Positions 1 through 14,852 of a stretch of DNA of 64,000 nt are shown piece by piece. The position numbers and the translations under genes are program-made. The DNA is taken from positions 47,682,515 to 47,746,514 of the forward strand of contig NC_079514.1 in assembly GCF_000801105.2 (NCBI RefSeq), in the 5' to 3' direction. Numbering within the stretch: position 1 is the first letter of the stretch; every line of letters begins with the position of its first letter. The notes under the pieces were generated by a model. It made no database searches and was not told the origin of the DNA. It saw only the letters and a list, made by a program, of their open reading frames with translations. The stretch comes from Raphanus sativus. Taxonomy: Eukaryota; Streptophyta; Magnoliopsida; Brassicales; Brassicaceae.

Positions 1-48
1 NNNNNNNNNNNNNNNNNNNNNNNNNNNNNNNNNNNNNNNNNNNNNNNN
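1..48. other. Assembly gap (end of an N run)
   Basis: All bases are N, so nothing can be read. Sequence starts at position 49. Confidence 0.99.
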
Positions 49-669
49 TGGTATACTTATGAAAATCTTACAATTTTGATCATTACAGTGACGTCCAACT
101 CATTATGTATATAACTTTTTCTTTGCGGAAAAACTGAAGAAAATTTATAAAATTAGGAATAAATAGTATATAGTATTTACATATGATAAAATTTTCAACT
201 AATTGAAATCTCTTACAAATTAATTAATACATATTACGCTACAAATACTTTGATGCATTCTCGTGTATTATCTTTATCTAATACATACATATATGTTGTT
301 AATATAACTTTATAAAATTATATAATGATTTTTATATTTTTATTTTTAACTTTTGTAACAGAAAAGCATTATTTCAAGATAACAAGAGTTATCTTATTTT
401 AAAGTATGTTTTATCAATTATTTAATACAACATATAAATATAATATTGTTAATAGAAAATTTGTGTTTAGTTATTACATAATAAATCACATACTAAAATT
501 TATTAAAGACATAGTTGATTTTTAACTGTTCTAATAATTAATATGAGAATATTAGAATTCACTTCGGAAATAGCAGTATAAAAACTTAAGTTATTGCAAA
601 ATTGCAACCGTTAATAGCTAACCTACCGGTTTAGCAGTGGTTAAACAAAAACCACATTTTTATATTAAA

Positions 670-697
670 CTAGTGATATTCTGGCGCTACGCGCCGG
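670..697 (-). mobile_element. Helitron 3' terminus
   Basis: Read on the minus strand, a GC-rich hairpin (plus 681-697, 7-bp arms with one mismatch, 3-nt loop) lies a few bases before CTAG (670-673), followed by T. This is the expected Helitron 3' end. It closely resembles the end at 38556-38583, including the flanking bases, so both belong to one family. The element would extend rightwards from 670; I could not fix its 5' TC end. Confidence 0.6.
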
Positions 698-2705
698 GTT
701 CGTATGTTATACTTTTACATAAATATATAAATTATTATATGGTCTTAACAAATAAAATATGTTAATGTGAAAATAAAAATATATTAAAAAATATATTTTC
801 TGATCTTTATTGATAATGGTTAGTGACTTTGTTTGAAGTTGTTTAGTTCAAAGTGGAATAGGATAAGTGGTTGTTACTAATCGATTTAATAAAAATAGAA
901 TAAAAAAACCGATAGTCATAAACAAAGTTGATGTTTTATATAGAAAACATATTTATATTATTAATTATTAAAGTAACTATATATGAACTATAAAACTTTT
1001 ACTAATATATTTAGTTCAAATAATAGAAAGATGTAATACTGTTCAAATTTTATAAATTTTATAAAAAAATATGGGTGAAGTGTCAATTTTTGATAAAATA
1101 ATTGGTGAGTATCTAATATATATTTTTAAAATTACCATGTTGACTTTTAAAATATAGAGTGCGAGTTGTATGTGTTACTTTAGTTTTAAGGTCTCTCAAA
1201 AAGATGTATCTTAAAATAAGAAACATAAAATTATTTTCTATATTAGTTTTGTTATAATGGAAGATTTTGTGTGTGTTCATAACGAAATTCTTGTTTGTCC
1301 ACCCTTATTTAGAAATATCAACTAATCTTAATATGAATCTAAATATGGTTTTTAGCTAAAAACTATAAATGGTTCCTAAACTCCTCTATTTAATGGACAA
1401 CTTCTATTTTAACCGGAATGGAACAATTTCACCAAATCTTCCTAGTAAAAAATCAATTTGTTAATTAGTAAATGAGATGTTAGCATCTATAACGATCATG
1501 ATAAATACAATTTCTAACTATCTGTAATATTCGGGCTTGCTGACTTGTTGCATTTAGTAATGGTTTTGACAATAAATGGTTAGTGTGGTGCAAAGGATTA
1601 ATGGTGAGGGTGGTGTGTGGTTTACACCAATTTTAAATAACTTTAGCAACCAGACAACATTTTTAAATTTCTCTCAGATCGGAAGTAATGATTCTTTTTT
1701 TGTTTAGTTAAGTTTTAAGAGTATATTAATCATGTTCACGGTTTTTAAAATGTAAACACGGATAGCATGCATCAGGGAAGTTATTGGTTTCCTTGCATAG
1801 TGTAACATGGGAAGATACCATAGAGTTTATGTGCCAATACCAATAGACCAAATGTTAGTCTTTTGGACTTGAATCGTCATCAGTTACTAAACATTATTAG
1901 AGTGGGATGAGTGGAATTTCTAGATTGATTATATGGCGGTTACGTCGATTTCATTAAAGAAGGGGAATCGTAGAGGCTCCATTTTCCATTGTCAACATCA
2001 AATATAAAGAAATCCTATAAACCAATGTTTTGACACCCGACCCGGACACTGAATCAGACGATTTACCGGGTCTCTGAATCATTGGATCAACCGTGGGTGA
2101 ATCGCGGTTTAGTAAATGCATTAGTTTTATTATAAGATAATATATTAGCTATGAAAATAAATATATAAAAACTAAAGTTAATATTTTAAATGTTTTCAAA
2201 CATAAAGTAATAGTATGGATATGTATCTATTTTATGTTTTATTTTTTTTGAAAATAATTAACTTCAGTTTCCATTTTTGTATTTTTATTTGACATACAAA
2301 ATATCTTAAATAGTTTAAAAGTATTTTTTAAAAATATGTAACATAAGAGTTATGAAATCTAAAGAAAATCAAGACAAAAAATTCATAACAAACTAAACTT
2401 TCAATCTAAAATTAAAACATCATTGTAATGAATTGTCAATAACAAAAATAAACTAACAACAAAAATAAACTAACACCTAGTAACAATTAATACCAAAACA
2501 CATTAAATAAAGTTGAAAAAAAATTTTAATTATTAAAAGGAGAATGCCACATGGCATTTTTCCCCCATGGAGAAAAAAAACTCAATTTTATTAGTTAAGA
2601 TGAATCACTTCAAATAAATAAATAAGATAAATTTTCCGTTCGTCGTCGTCGACGATCGTCCGATCCAAAAGAAACCCTAACCATCTCCATTTCCACTGCT
2701 ACTCA
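698..2705. other. AT-rich intergenic DNA upstream of GCN5
   Basis: No open coding region is supported. The left part is probably the body of the Helitron ending at 670. Around 2030-2115 there is a GC-richer dispersed-repeat-like piece (CCCGACCCGGACACTGAATC...) common in plant intergenic DNA. The last 70 bases before the GCN5 start are CGTCG- and CT-rich and look like its 5' untranslated leader. Confidence 0.5.
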
Positions 2706-6501
<3,796 letters not shown>

Positions 6502-8763
6502 AAGATGGTAGAAGTGATTATGTTAATTGTGTTACTGACTCTCGTTGGGACAGAGATATTTATCTCAAAAACAAGTGTGTTATTAGGTCGACTTGATCGT
6601 GTATGATGTATGTTTTCCATACGAATATATGTTTAGGAGTAGTAACATAATTAGGACCCTTTTGTGTATTTAGAACAAGTCTTAGAACACCCACGTCACG
6701 TTTCTCATGTTTTCCACTAGGTCCGTGCATCCAATCATTTGATTTTTGCTTTTTTTTAATCATAAAAGTCACTTCCGCGTTCTCTATATGATATGATACG
6801 TGTAAATTACACACACAAATGAATTCTGTGTCGACCATTGTTAAGATATCTAAGTCTTTAACAATTCCAAACGTGGAAGTTATATGCATATCTTCACAAT
6901 TAGTGTGTTTCTTTTGTTTAATACTGCTTCACATGTGTGCAACTCTGTTTTGGCGTTCAAAACGTTTAGCTGTACATGAGAAACCTCTGTTAAAAAGGGA
7001 TTGAAGTTCCTCTCCGGAATTAAACCCAAGTACAAAGGAAACGCTTTCGCCACAGCTTGCATCACTAGTTGCGAGAAACAGCTAAACAACGCCTTCGAAG
7101 ACTTTTCAGATTTCTGGCTAATAACTACTTCACATGTAAGAAAAAGATGACTTCAATCTTTAACTACCAGTCGAGTGTCTCGATGACATTTCCGACAAAA
7201 CATTGTTGAAAGAGGTTTAAGGAGGGATAGGGCTTGGGAAAAGAATGAGTGGCGACAGTGGATGTGTTCGCTGGAATGGGCAAAGTCTTTAACACTCTCA
7301 ACATTAAAACCAAACTTAACCAGAAAGATACTGATTCATTGCTTCCACCACCTTTGTTCTTTTACTACTATTGATTTATTTATTTACATAACTATATAAA
7401 AAAGAAAAGAAAAAATTGTACGTCATTGTCAATGGTGATGAAAGAAAGGTTCCTTTTGATGTATGTTTGTAACTAATATGTGTTGTAGATAATCATGTAT
7501 GTACCTCGTGATTGGAAAGGATGTGAAAATATGATTATCTAATAATAAACTTAATTGATATAATATATTAATGATATATAATATGTTTTGACCTTCATGT
7601 ATGTACATTTTAAATATATTGTGTTGAACACCAAAAAGATAAGAGTACAAAGACATGAGTTAAACTTATGATCAGTTAGTCAGTACACATCTAATGAATC
7701 ATGCAAGGACTGATCATTGAAATCATAAGAACACTATAATGTAATCATATTTACATGTTCTATACGTGTTAGTTGAGTTCATTGGTATGGAATATAGTAA
7801 ACTTCCACTGCTGGATCATCCAAATCTTCTCATGCTAAAAAAAAAGTCTTCTCATGCTCCATTATTGCTAACATCACATGAAATGGAGCTCTCCACCATT
7901 TATTTCATTCTAAGTTTGCCTATTGTTTATTCTTTGCCTTTTTCTAGCTTTTTATCAGCATTTTTGTTTTGTTTCTTTGTAATTTATTCTTCTAGATATT
8001 AAAACTCGATATGTACGGTGTACTAAAACATCATTTGCAACATATACAAGTGGATTTGTTCTCCAATTTCAGATGCTTTTAAAAAAAAAAAAAAAAAATT
8101 CAGATATCGCCAATGGCTTTGACAAATTTGGATCTTCTCCATTTTCATATATCTGCAAAATATACTTAAATCGTTAGCGAGTCACGGGAGATAAGAGAGC
8201 CAATCACCACAACAAATTAAGAGCTAAATCTTCACTGAATATCTATTTTATTAGTTGTTGATTGTACAGTCTTTGTGCAGCTTTTCTCTTTTGTTTCTTG
8301 GTATTATGACATTTTATTTATCTCATGATGAATTTATTATCAGCCGAGAACTAAAGCTCCAATTGTATGGACACTTTCTCATAAATACATTTTAATGAAC
8401 ACAATCTCATGTACACGTTAGCATGGTCAAATGAGATTGTATAATCACACAAGATGAGCGACATAGATATCTCTGTTGTCAAATTTACCGGTTTGATTGT
8501 CGAAATTGTTGTTCCATCTTGTATAGAGGTTGGAGACGAACGATCCATAAGGTTCTACAGTAATATCTCTTAAGCCTTTTACAGACTTTAATACATCACG
8601 CAGTTGATATATAAATTGAAAAATATCTTGAAGAGTAGTATCCAAGAGCTACAATCAAGTCAATTTCTTGAGATTAAAGCCACGAAGAACACATATTCCG
8701 TAAAGAATCCAAGTCAATTTCTTGATATAAACTCTGTTATTTTCGACTGTGGCGGCGGTGCAT

Positions 8764-9454
8764 TCACTGACTGAGACTTGAAATGAGGCGATGGACGCTT
8801 CGACTTGAGCTTGCGGTGGATTTCACTTTGGCAACAACATTATCGTCGACGTGTTGGATTATTAACTTTCTAAGCATTTGTTTGGCGAGTGCGTTCATCC
8901 TTTCAACCATAGACTTCACAGTACCTTCCTTCACAACTTTCAACGGGTCTTCTTTGTTTCCCCTCAACAAGGATCTCGAATCAGCCCTACGAAACAACAG
9001 AGATGAAGGTTTAGAGTATGGCGAGAGAGATAAAGAAAGTGAAGTTTCTTCAAAATTAGGATGACCCATAGGTCTAATTTTCCCCAAAATTAAAAAAACT
9101 AAGCGATGAGGAAAGAGGCGGCTCTGAGTTTAGAGGAAATGCTAAGTGTGGAGGGAGGAGATGAGAGAAGCGAAGGGATGCTACATACCAAGTGAGGTAA
9201 GAGCTTTTGTAGATTCAGATTTGGGTTCTCGTCTTGATAAAGAAGTGAAGCACCGAAGATTCTGAGATGCTTGAGAGGTCAAGGGGGAGTCTTGTGGCGA
9301 TTTGGTTCAAGAGGGAGTCTTCTTCGAGGTGGAGTGATTTCAGGTTTGATTCATCAGTGGAGAAATCGGAATATGGAGGAGAGAAACTGAAGTCATCTGA
9401 GCAGAGCTTCGCTTTAAGGTTCGAGCTCTTTGTCAGCAGGGACACAAAGACCAA
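8764..9454 (-). other. Two unidentified minus-strand open segments
   Basis: Open frames at 9215-9454 (79 residues, starts MVFVSLLTKSSNLKAK) and 8764-9087 (107 residues, with VVKEGTVKSMVERMNALAKQ) are more GC-rich than their surroundings and could be exons of one gene or a captured gene piece. The second is predicted partly helical. The plus strand is open over much of the same sequence, so the coding strand is uncertain. I do not recognise either product and assign no function. Confidence 0.25.
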
Positions 9455-9590
9455 GGTGGAGTTTGTGGGTCTTGTGTCATTAAACCTTGAAGCAAAAAAT
9501 GGTTAGTGGTTGGGCCTGCGTCTTGGGTCGGTGAATCTCGAAATGGATCAAGACGTAAGCCGAAAGTCTTCTCCATATAAAAGAGGAATG

Positions 9591-9616
9591 AGTTAAGTCG
9601 TTGTAACGACTTAACT
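9591..9616. repeat. Perfect 12-bp inverted repeat with 2-nt loop
   Basis: Arms AGTTAAGTCGTT (9591-9602) and AACGACTTAACT (9605-9616) are exact reverse complements separated by GT. The surroundings are GC-richer than the rest of the region. It could be a hairpin in a transcript, a dyad binding site, or part of an old element. No T-run follows, and bacterial-style termination does not apply here. Confidence 0.7.
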
Positions 9617-10794
9617 GTCTACCAAGAAGAGATCGAGGTGATCGTCTTCTCCAGTAAGCTTGCGTGTTTCAGCGAATCGTTCCCGGTCGTCTACGTGTCT
9701 TGTATCACATGGATACCTGCACACAAGAAGAGAGTAGACTAGACGATCGATTGTACTTAGCTATTGAGATTTTATAATCTACACCGGAGGAGTTTTCCGA
9801 TGAAAGCTAGTGCAAAGTTGAGAGCTCCGACTCTCCCCAGACGTAGCGACTGAAGGTCGTGAACTGGGAAACCAAATTGCAAAGTGTCTTTTACGTTTAA
9901 TCTCTCTAACAATATCGAACAAACAACAACGTTGATCAACAATCAAATCTCAACAAATAGGAGACACAAGAAGAGTATACATTTCCTTCGTTCTCAAGAG
10001 TTTCGATATGAGCTCTTAGAATTCTGTTGTCGACGGCAGCTGCATCACACTTATGATTCATGTCACCAAGACGACTAAGTAAAGTTGAATGCTCACCTCT
10101 TAATTGCCCTACCTATGATATGTAAAAGCTTTTCCCCACAAATAAGACTAGTGAATGGCAAGCGAGAAACAGTTACAAAGACAAGAACCTGTGTTTCCAA
10201 CAAATAAAACAAGAAAAGTTTCACTGAAGCTTCTCATGCATCATGCATGCTTCCAAAGCCAAACATAAACACACAAGCAATGCAATGCAGAGAACATATG
10301 AAAAGCACATACTTGTTTCCCTGAAGTGCAGAGACTTTGTTATGAAACGTAACGATGCCATGGCTCAAAAAACCGCACAGAAGAACATTTCAAAAAAAAA
10401 AATTCACAATCGCTAAACACAATGTTCGTTGTTGCATCAAAAATTCAAAACTCAGATTCAATCAAGAGAAAGTTGCACCAAACATAAACCAACAAATAGA
10501 GAAAAAAAAACATAAAAAGGCACTACCATTTTGTTTAAGGAATTACTATCTCTGTATCAAATTTGAGATCAAATATCAAATCAACATGAACGAAAGCCTC
10601 CGACAATGCTAATACTTGGGAGAATTTACGAGATTTTATTCGATTCCCAGAAAGAAAAAAAAAAGTGATTTCAAAAGCGAAACGCGTATCGTACTTGAGA
10701 CAACAATTCTACACACAACCTTCACTTCTGTCAGAGATGAATACTCAAAATCCCAAATGTTTTACATTTTATTTTAAATAATAGATCCTTGTGA

Positions 10795-11508
10795 TCAAGA
10801 GCAGAACAATCTAGAAAACAAGTAACCGTGACAACCTTGCACAACATCCAGCAACGGAGACGTCTGACACGCCTCACCAGCATCACGATCCTTCCACTTC
10901 TCTAAAACGGTTTCACCCGCAACCGCAGCGATACGATGCTGCATCACCGAAGCACCCATGGGTCCCACCAAGTTCAACCTCGTCGCAGCCGAGACAACAT
11001 CTCTCAGCGTAACAAACAGGTACGCCCTCTGACAAGTCTCCGAATCCATCCCGAGCAAGCCACACACAAGCCCGAAGACCGGAGCGTGGTGGAAACGCAA
11101 ACGCGACTCCCCGGAAGAAGCGTCTCTGATCGTCTTCAGAGATGGGATCTCGGTGAAGACAGAAGCAGCTACGCGGAGCAAGGCTGATCCTTGGGAGATG
11201 GATGCCTTTGAGGAGACTTGGTTTGTTAAGGTCGCGTCGAGGAGTAGATCGAGTTTTTGCCATGTCTCTGTGTCGGGAGATTTGTGGGAAGAGTAGACGA
11301 AAGGGAGGAGCAAGCTAGCTGTGTTGTCCAAGAGATGGATGATGTGGGTTTCCAGATCTGTTGGAGACGAAACTAGCCGTGTCTGAACAGATGCTTCGAG
11401 ACCCAAGGAATGAGCGAAGCCTCCTGTTGGTAAAATGGAATCCAGTAATTGCCACTCGCTCCACTGCCTACAAGAGGACGCATCCCTCTCGCCTTCTCCA
11501 ATCATCAA
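10795..11508 (-). CDS. UREF: Urease accessory protein UreF
   Basis: UreF helps load nickel into urease with UreD and UreG, so it acts in cytosolic nitrogen recycling from urea. The reading frame is a single exon of 237 residues, matching the plant family length (Arabidopsis At1g21840, about 240). Family features visible are WQLLDSILPTGGFAHSLGLE near the N terminus, RFHHAPVFGLVCGLLG in the middle, and a conserved C-terminal part with NLVGPMGASVMQHRI. Two Met codons open the frame (11508 and 11505); the first is taken. A (GA)n tract lies just upstream. No breaks are seen and it is probably functional. The Arabidopsis gene lies on chromosome 1, so it is out of place beside chromosome-3-like neighbours. 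Confidence 0.93.
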   Translation of the reverse strand: MMIGEGERDASSCRQWSEWQLLDSILPTGGFAHSLGLEASVQTRLVSSPTDLETHIIHLLDNTASLLLPFVYSSHKSPDTETWQKLDLLLDATLTNQVSSKASISQGSALLRVAASVFTEIPSLKTIRDASSGESRLRFHHAPVFGLVCGLLGMDSETCQRAYLFVTLRDVVSAATRLNLVGPMGASVMQHRIAAVAGETVLEKWKDRDAGEACQTSPLLDVVQGCHGYLFSRLFCS

Positions 11509-11528
11509 TTGAATGACTTTCTTGAAAC

Positions 11529-11530
<2 letters not shown>

Positions 11531-11566
<36 letters not shown>
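11531..11566. repeat. (GA)18 microsatellite in the UreF leader
   Basis: Eighteen GA dinucleotides, read as CT on the UreF strand, lie 23 bases upstream of its start codon, so they are probably in the 5' UTR. CT-rich leaders are common in plants, and such tracts vary in length between accessions. Confidence 0.9.
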
Positions 11567-11569
<3 letters not shown>

Positions 11570-11999
11570 GAGCTATTATCTTTCCCTGCGGTTTGATCTT
11601 TAAAAGATGCTTTTTTATTTATACCGTGAGATTATTAATAATAACTGTGTGAGTGAGATCTGGGAACTGTTTTTAAACAGTAGTGGGTATTATACTATTA
11701 TGTAGAGCTGTGTGATTTTTTTTACAAAAGCATGAAACTTCATATGATGAATATTGATTGGCTTTGGATTCAGAATTCTATTGACAATAACAGTTGAAAA
11801 AATTAGCCGGCCAGTAAAACAAAGCTAGATTGGGTTTTGTAATATGTAAGAGGTTGTCTTGTCTATTCGAATACCTTCTCATCAAGAAGTAGAAGAATAA
11901 TTCACATGAATTCTGAATCCTTTTTGAATATTCTTTGCGTTACCAAAACGGACGAGGCTTCAAAAACCTTATTCAATAATGCTTTCTGCAAATGTTCTT
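11567..11999. other. Intergenic DNA upstream of UreF
   Basis: AT-rich sequence holding the presumed UreF promoter (minus strand) and the 3' flank of the TSA1-like remnant. No gene or repeat is identifiable. Confidence 0.5.
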
Positions 12000-12727
12000 T
12001 CAAAGAAGAGCAGATTTGAGAGACTTTGTGGGACTCTCAGGCTCTTTAAGCCCTTCCGTTGGTGACTTGGCCTCTCCCAAAAGCCTCACCATTGCACTGC
12101 CTACAATCTCTCAATCAGCCCCCCATCCAGTTAACTGTTAACACAATCAAAACACCAGTTCATCAAATAACCAACACGCATATAACTTAAGAGCCCTTGT
12201 GAAGCTACCTGTTTCACATGCTCAGGCTTTGATATTCCAAAACCGACCGCCACTTGCCTGCATTAAATTTACAAACAGCCAAACAATTTGAGCATTTCCG
12301 AATCGTTTCATGATAATAAACTTGACAGTATAATTGTGGAAAAACCTGCACCTAAGTCCAACACTAATGATACATATATACATAGAACTTTGGATAACAT
12401 AATTTGACAGGAGCAAAAAAAAACGCATCATTGTTTCAGAAACCAAACTTCACCTTATCTAACATGTCAAGAATGTTATCCAGGTTGGTCCCCTGCTCCA
12501 AAGACCTTGTCGCTGCATCCTAATAGAAATAGGGCAAGATAATCAACACAGAAGTGAAAACTTTAGGACAGTAATAGCGTTGCATTTTGATTGATAGGTT
12601 TTGTAACCAGAATGATAGGACCATCAGCTAAATGGTCAGAGTAAGGAACACCCAGTTCGATTATGTCAGAGCCACAAGCGTCAAGAACTTTCAATGCTTC
12701 AGCGTTAGTAGAGATCTGGATAACCAA
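12000..12727 (-). pseudogene. TSA1: Tryptophan synthase alpha chain (TSA1-like), internally deleted
   Basis: The alpha subunit cleaves indole-3-glycerol phosphate to indole in plastids. Four exon remnants are readable: 12608-12727 ([20 protein letters not shown]), 12454-12519 (DAATRSLEQGTNLDNIL), 12209-12257 (VAVGFGISKPEHVKQ) and about 12000-12134 ([19 protein letters not shown]). The N-terminal exons with the transit peptide are absent. So is the whole middle of the barrel between the second and third exon; the 200 bases there show no homology. Normal SDPLADG reads SDHLADG. In the last exon an extra base and an in-frame TGA interrupt the phosphate-loop segment before SAMVR. Splice borders are still recognisable. 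It cannot make an enzyme. Confidence 0.88.
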
Positions 12728-12991
12728 CTGTTATGTACGGTATGATGCCACCTTCACACTCATACAAACGGTAGAGAACAATAAACCTATCAATAGGATT
12801 GAAATTTTCAGACAAGGAAAGTTAATTAAACATGTAACTATTCAAGCTAATTAGAAAACAAAGATTAAACATGTATAAGTTCATAAGTAATAAACCACAA
12901 CAGACGTAATCCAACATGATCAGATGTACAATAAAATAGAGTTGGAAGAAGAACGAGTCCAAGATGAGTATTATTGATAGAGAGTTCGTTA

Positions 12992-14752
12992 TTAATGTAT
13001 AATGGTACACACTTCTCTCTCAACCTTCCTTCTCTTCTTCCCTGGATTATTCTCATCTTCTCTTGTCTGCAAACATCAAACACTCTCAGTTATATACAAT
13101 TCACACTTTCTTATATCACAAAAAAAAAGTTAAATAATGAAATAAAATTCACCTCTTGGTATACGGAAGGTGGAGCCTGAATCCTTTTCGACGCATCAGC
13201 CAAGCGTTTCCGTGGAATGTGGTTTTCACCAGCAGCAAAGTTCTCAGAAACCTATTCAACAAGTATAATAAGAGAGGCTTATTAAGGCACTGGTCAGGAA
13301 GTGGCTTAAGAGATTATACTATAACAGAACACATTTCTAGGAGTGGACATACAACTAAACCGAACCGAACCAAAATAGAATCCTAGCCGAAATGTTTAGG
13401 CCATAAATCCACTACTTTTATGATTCTAATATCCAATCGTAAAATTTGAAACAAAAAGAAGACCATGGTTGATTGTGTAACCAAACCAAATTGAAAGTTA
13501 TAACATTTTACATACTTTTGCCATATATGATTTAAATATGTAACTATAATTATTTATATCCTCTTTGAAAGGTTTTCTAACCTAAAAGCGATAAAAATCC
13601 AATCAGGAAAGCAAACAAAAATTTATCAGATTGAACTACAAATGGCTTTCTTTTAACTTATAGTGTGTATTAAACTAAAACCACAAACCGTATACAAGTT
13701 GTTATTGTCAAAAGAAGTACCTGTTTTCGGATAGCTCCTATTAGTAGGTTTTGACATCCTGATGCGTGCACAAGTTCCAACTTTGGACACTGGAGCACCA
13801 AACTCTCAGCTTGCAAATTGCTGCACGAGTTCAAATTCAAGTCCTTGAGCTCTGGGCAGTTTAGGAACAAAGCCTGCATCAACAGATAAAAAAAAAACTA
13901 TGAGAAGATGGGATTTATAAAGAACTCTTTTCAAAGAGCATTGATGATGAATCTCACGTTCAAACTGGAACATCCCCACAAACTGAGTTTCTTCAACTGT
14001 TTATGTTTAATAAACATCTTCTGATTGTAGCCTGGTGCTTTTTGCGAAGTCGAACTCTTCTCTGAAGAGGTCGGATTATCTGAACTGGGATCAGACACAG
14101 TCATGCCACAATCCATCAGATCAAGAAGAGGAAGTTGAGCAGTAGCAAACTGAATGCCACCTGCAAGAATATTCGTTGTACAGGAAATGAGAAACCAGGG
14201 GAATAAACAGATGAATTTGAGAATTATATATTTTTATATATGCAAACTTAAAATCAGGAAATTACTTGATGTAATGTTGGGACAAAGAGCAACAAGTAAT
14301 TTTGAGAGTGTATCAGGTAAGACATCGCAGATCATCCCAAGACCAGTATCAGTAATGCTGGATCTATAACCAACAAACAAACAAAAAAAAATCATGTGTC
14401 AACATACACTCTACTTCATTTGAATAAACACTCTGAACCAGTGGAGATAATACAGATCAAGAAACAAAACATACCCACTCAGATCAAGCAGTTCCAAGTT
14501 TGTGTAACTTGAGGAAATGGCAGCTACAGATGCATCAGTGATATCTATTCCAAAAACTAGGGAGAGCATTCTCAAATCCCTGGACAAAAATAGAAACTGG
14601 CATCATCAATTCTAACAGAACTACTGCTTTATCAATGATTTTCAAAGACTGGAAACAGAGAAGTTGGGCAAACCTGAAATTCACAGAAGTAAGAGCAAGT
14701 ACAAAAGTGTGTGAAAGCTTCAGAGAGGCTATGTGAATGTTCTGTAATCTAG
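12992..14752 (-). CDS. FBL17: F-box/LRR protein FBL17, 3' half (cut by gap)
   Basis: FBL17 is the F-box subunit of an SCF ubiquitin ligase that drives the cell cycle by targeting CDK inhibitors, notably in the male germline. Seven exons fit, all in phase: 14674-14752 (continues into the gap), 14475-14579, 14266-14363, 13958-14160, 13721-13873, 13153-13251, 12992-13066. They encode leucine-rich repeats (NLELLDLSGSSITDTGLG, CPELKDLNLNSCSNL, KLELVHASGCQNLL) and a basic tail ending GKKRRKVERE plus a few residues. No stop or frameshift is seen. The F-box and early repeats would lie in or beyond the 100-N gap, and the sequence right of the gap has no FBL17 exon. The gene is either split by the assembly or truncated. 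Confidence 0.85.
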
Positions 14753-14852
14753 NNNNNNNNNNNNNNNNNNNNNNNNNNNNNNNNNNNNNNNNNNNNNNNN
14801 NNNNNNNNNNNNNNNNNNNNNNNNNNNNNNNNNNNNNNNNNNNNNNNNNNNN
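14753..14852. other. Assembly gap, 100 N
   Basis: Exactly 100 N, a placeholder length, so the true size is unknown. It cuts the FBL17 gene and lies at one side of a change in gene order. Confidence 0.99.

Larger units (their letters stand above)
6502..10794. other. Long intergenic region between GCN5 and UreF
   Basis: Position 6502 onward is probably GCN5 3' UTR. Around 7005-7130 the plus strand encodes a short open stretch (GIKPKYKGNAFATACITS..., with SCEKQL) that vaguely suggests a pectin methylesterase/invertase-inhibitor remnant, but this is not secure. A 16-bp direct repeat (CAAGTCAATTTCTTGA) occurs near 8655 and 8710. At 8.7-9.9 kb the GC content rises and two minus-strand open frames lie close together. 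The rest is AT-rich with homopolymer runs and shows no gene I can support. Confidence 0.5.

Noticed and set aside
9560..9900. LTR retrotransposon terminal repeat
   Set aside because: No matching second LTR, primer-binding site or gag/pol frame was found nearby.
13156..13386. Plus-strand frame of 76 codons
   Set aside because: It lies antisense to an FBL17 exon and its intron; the minus strand has the phased exon.
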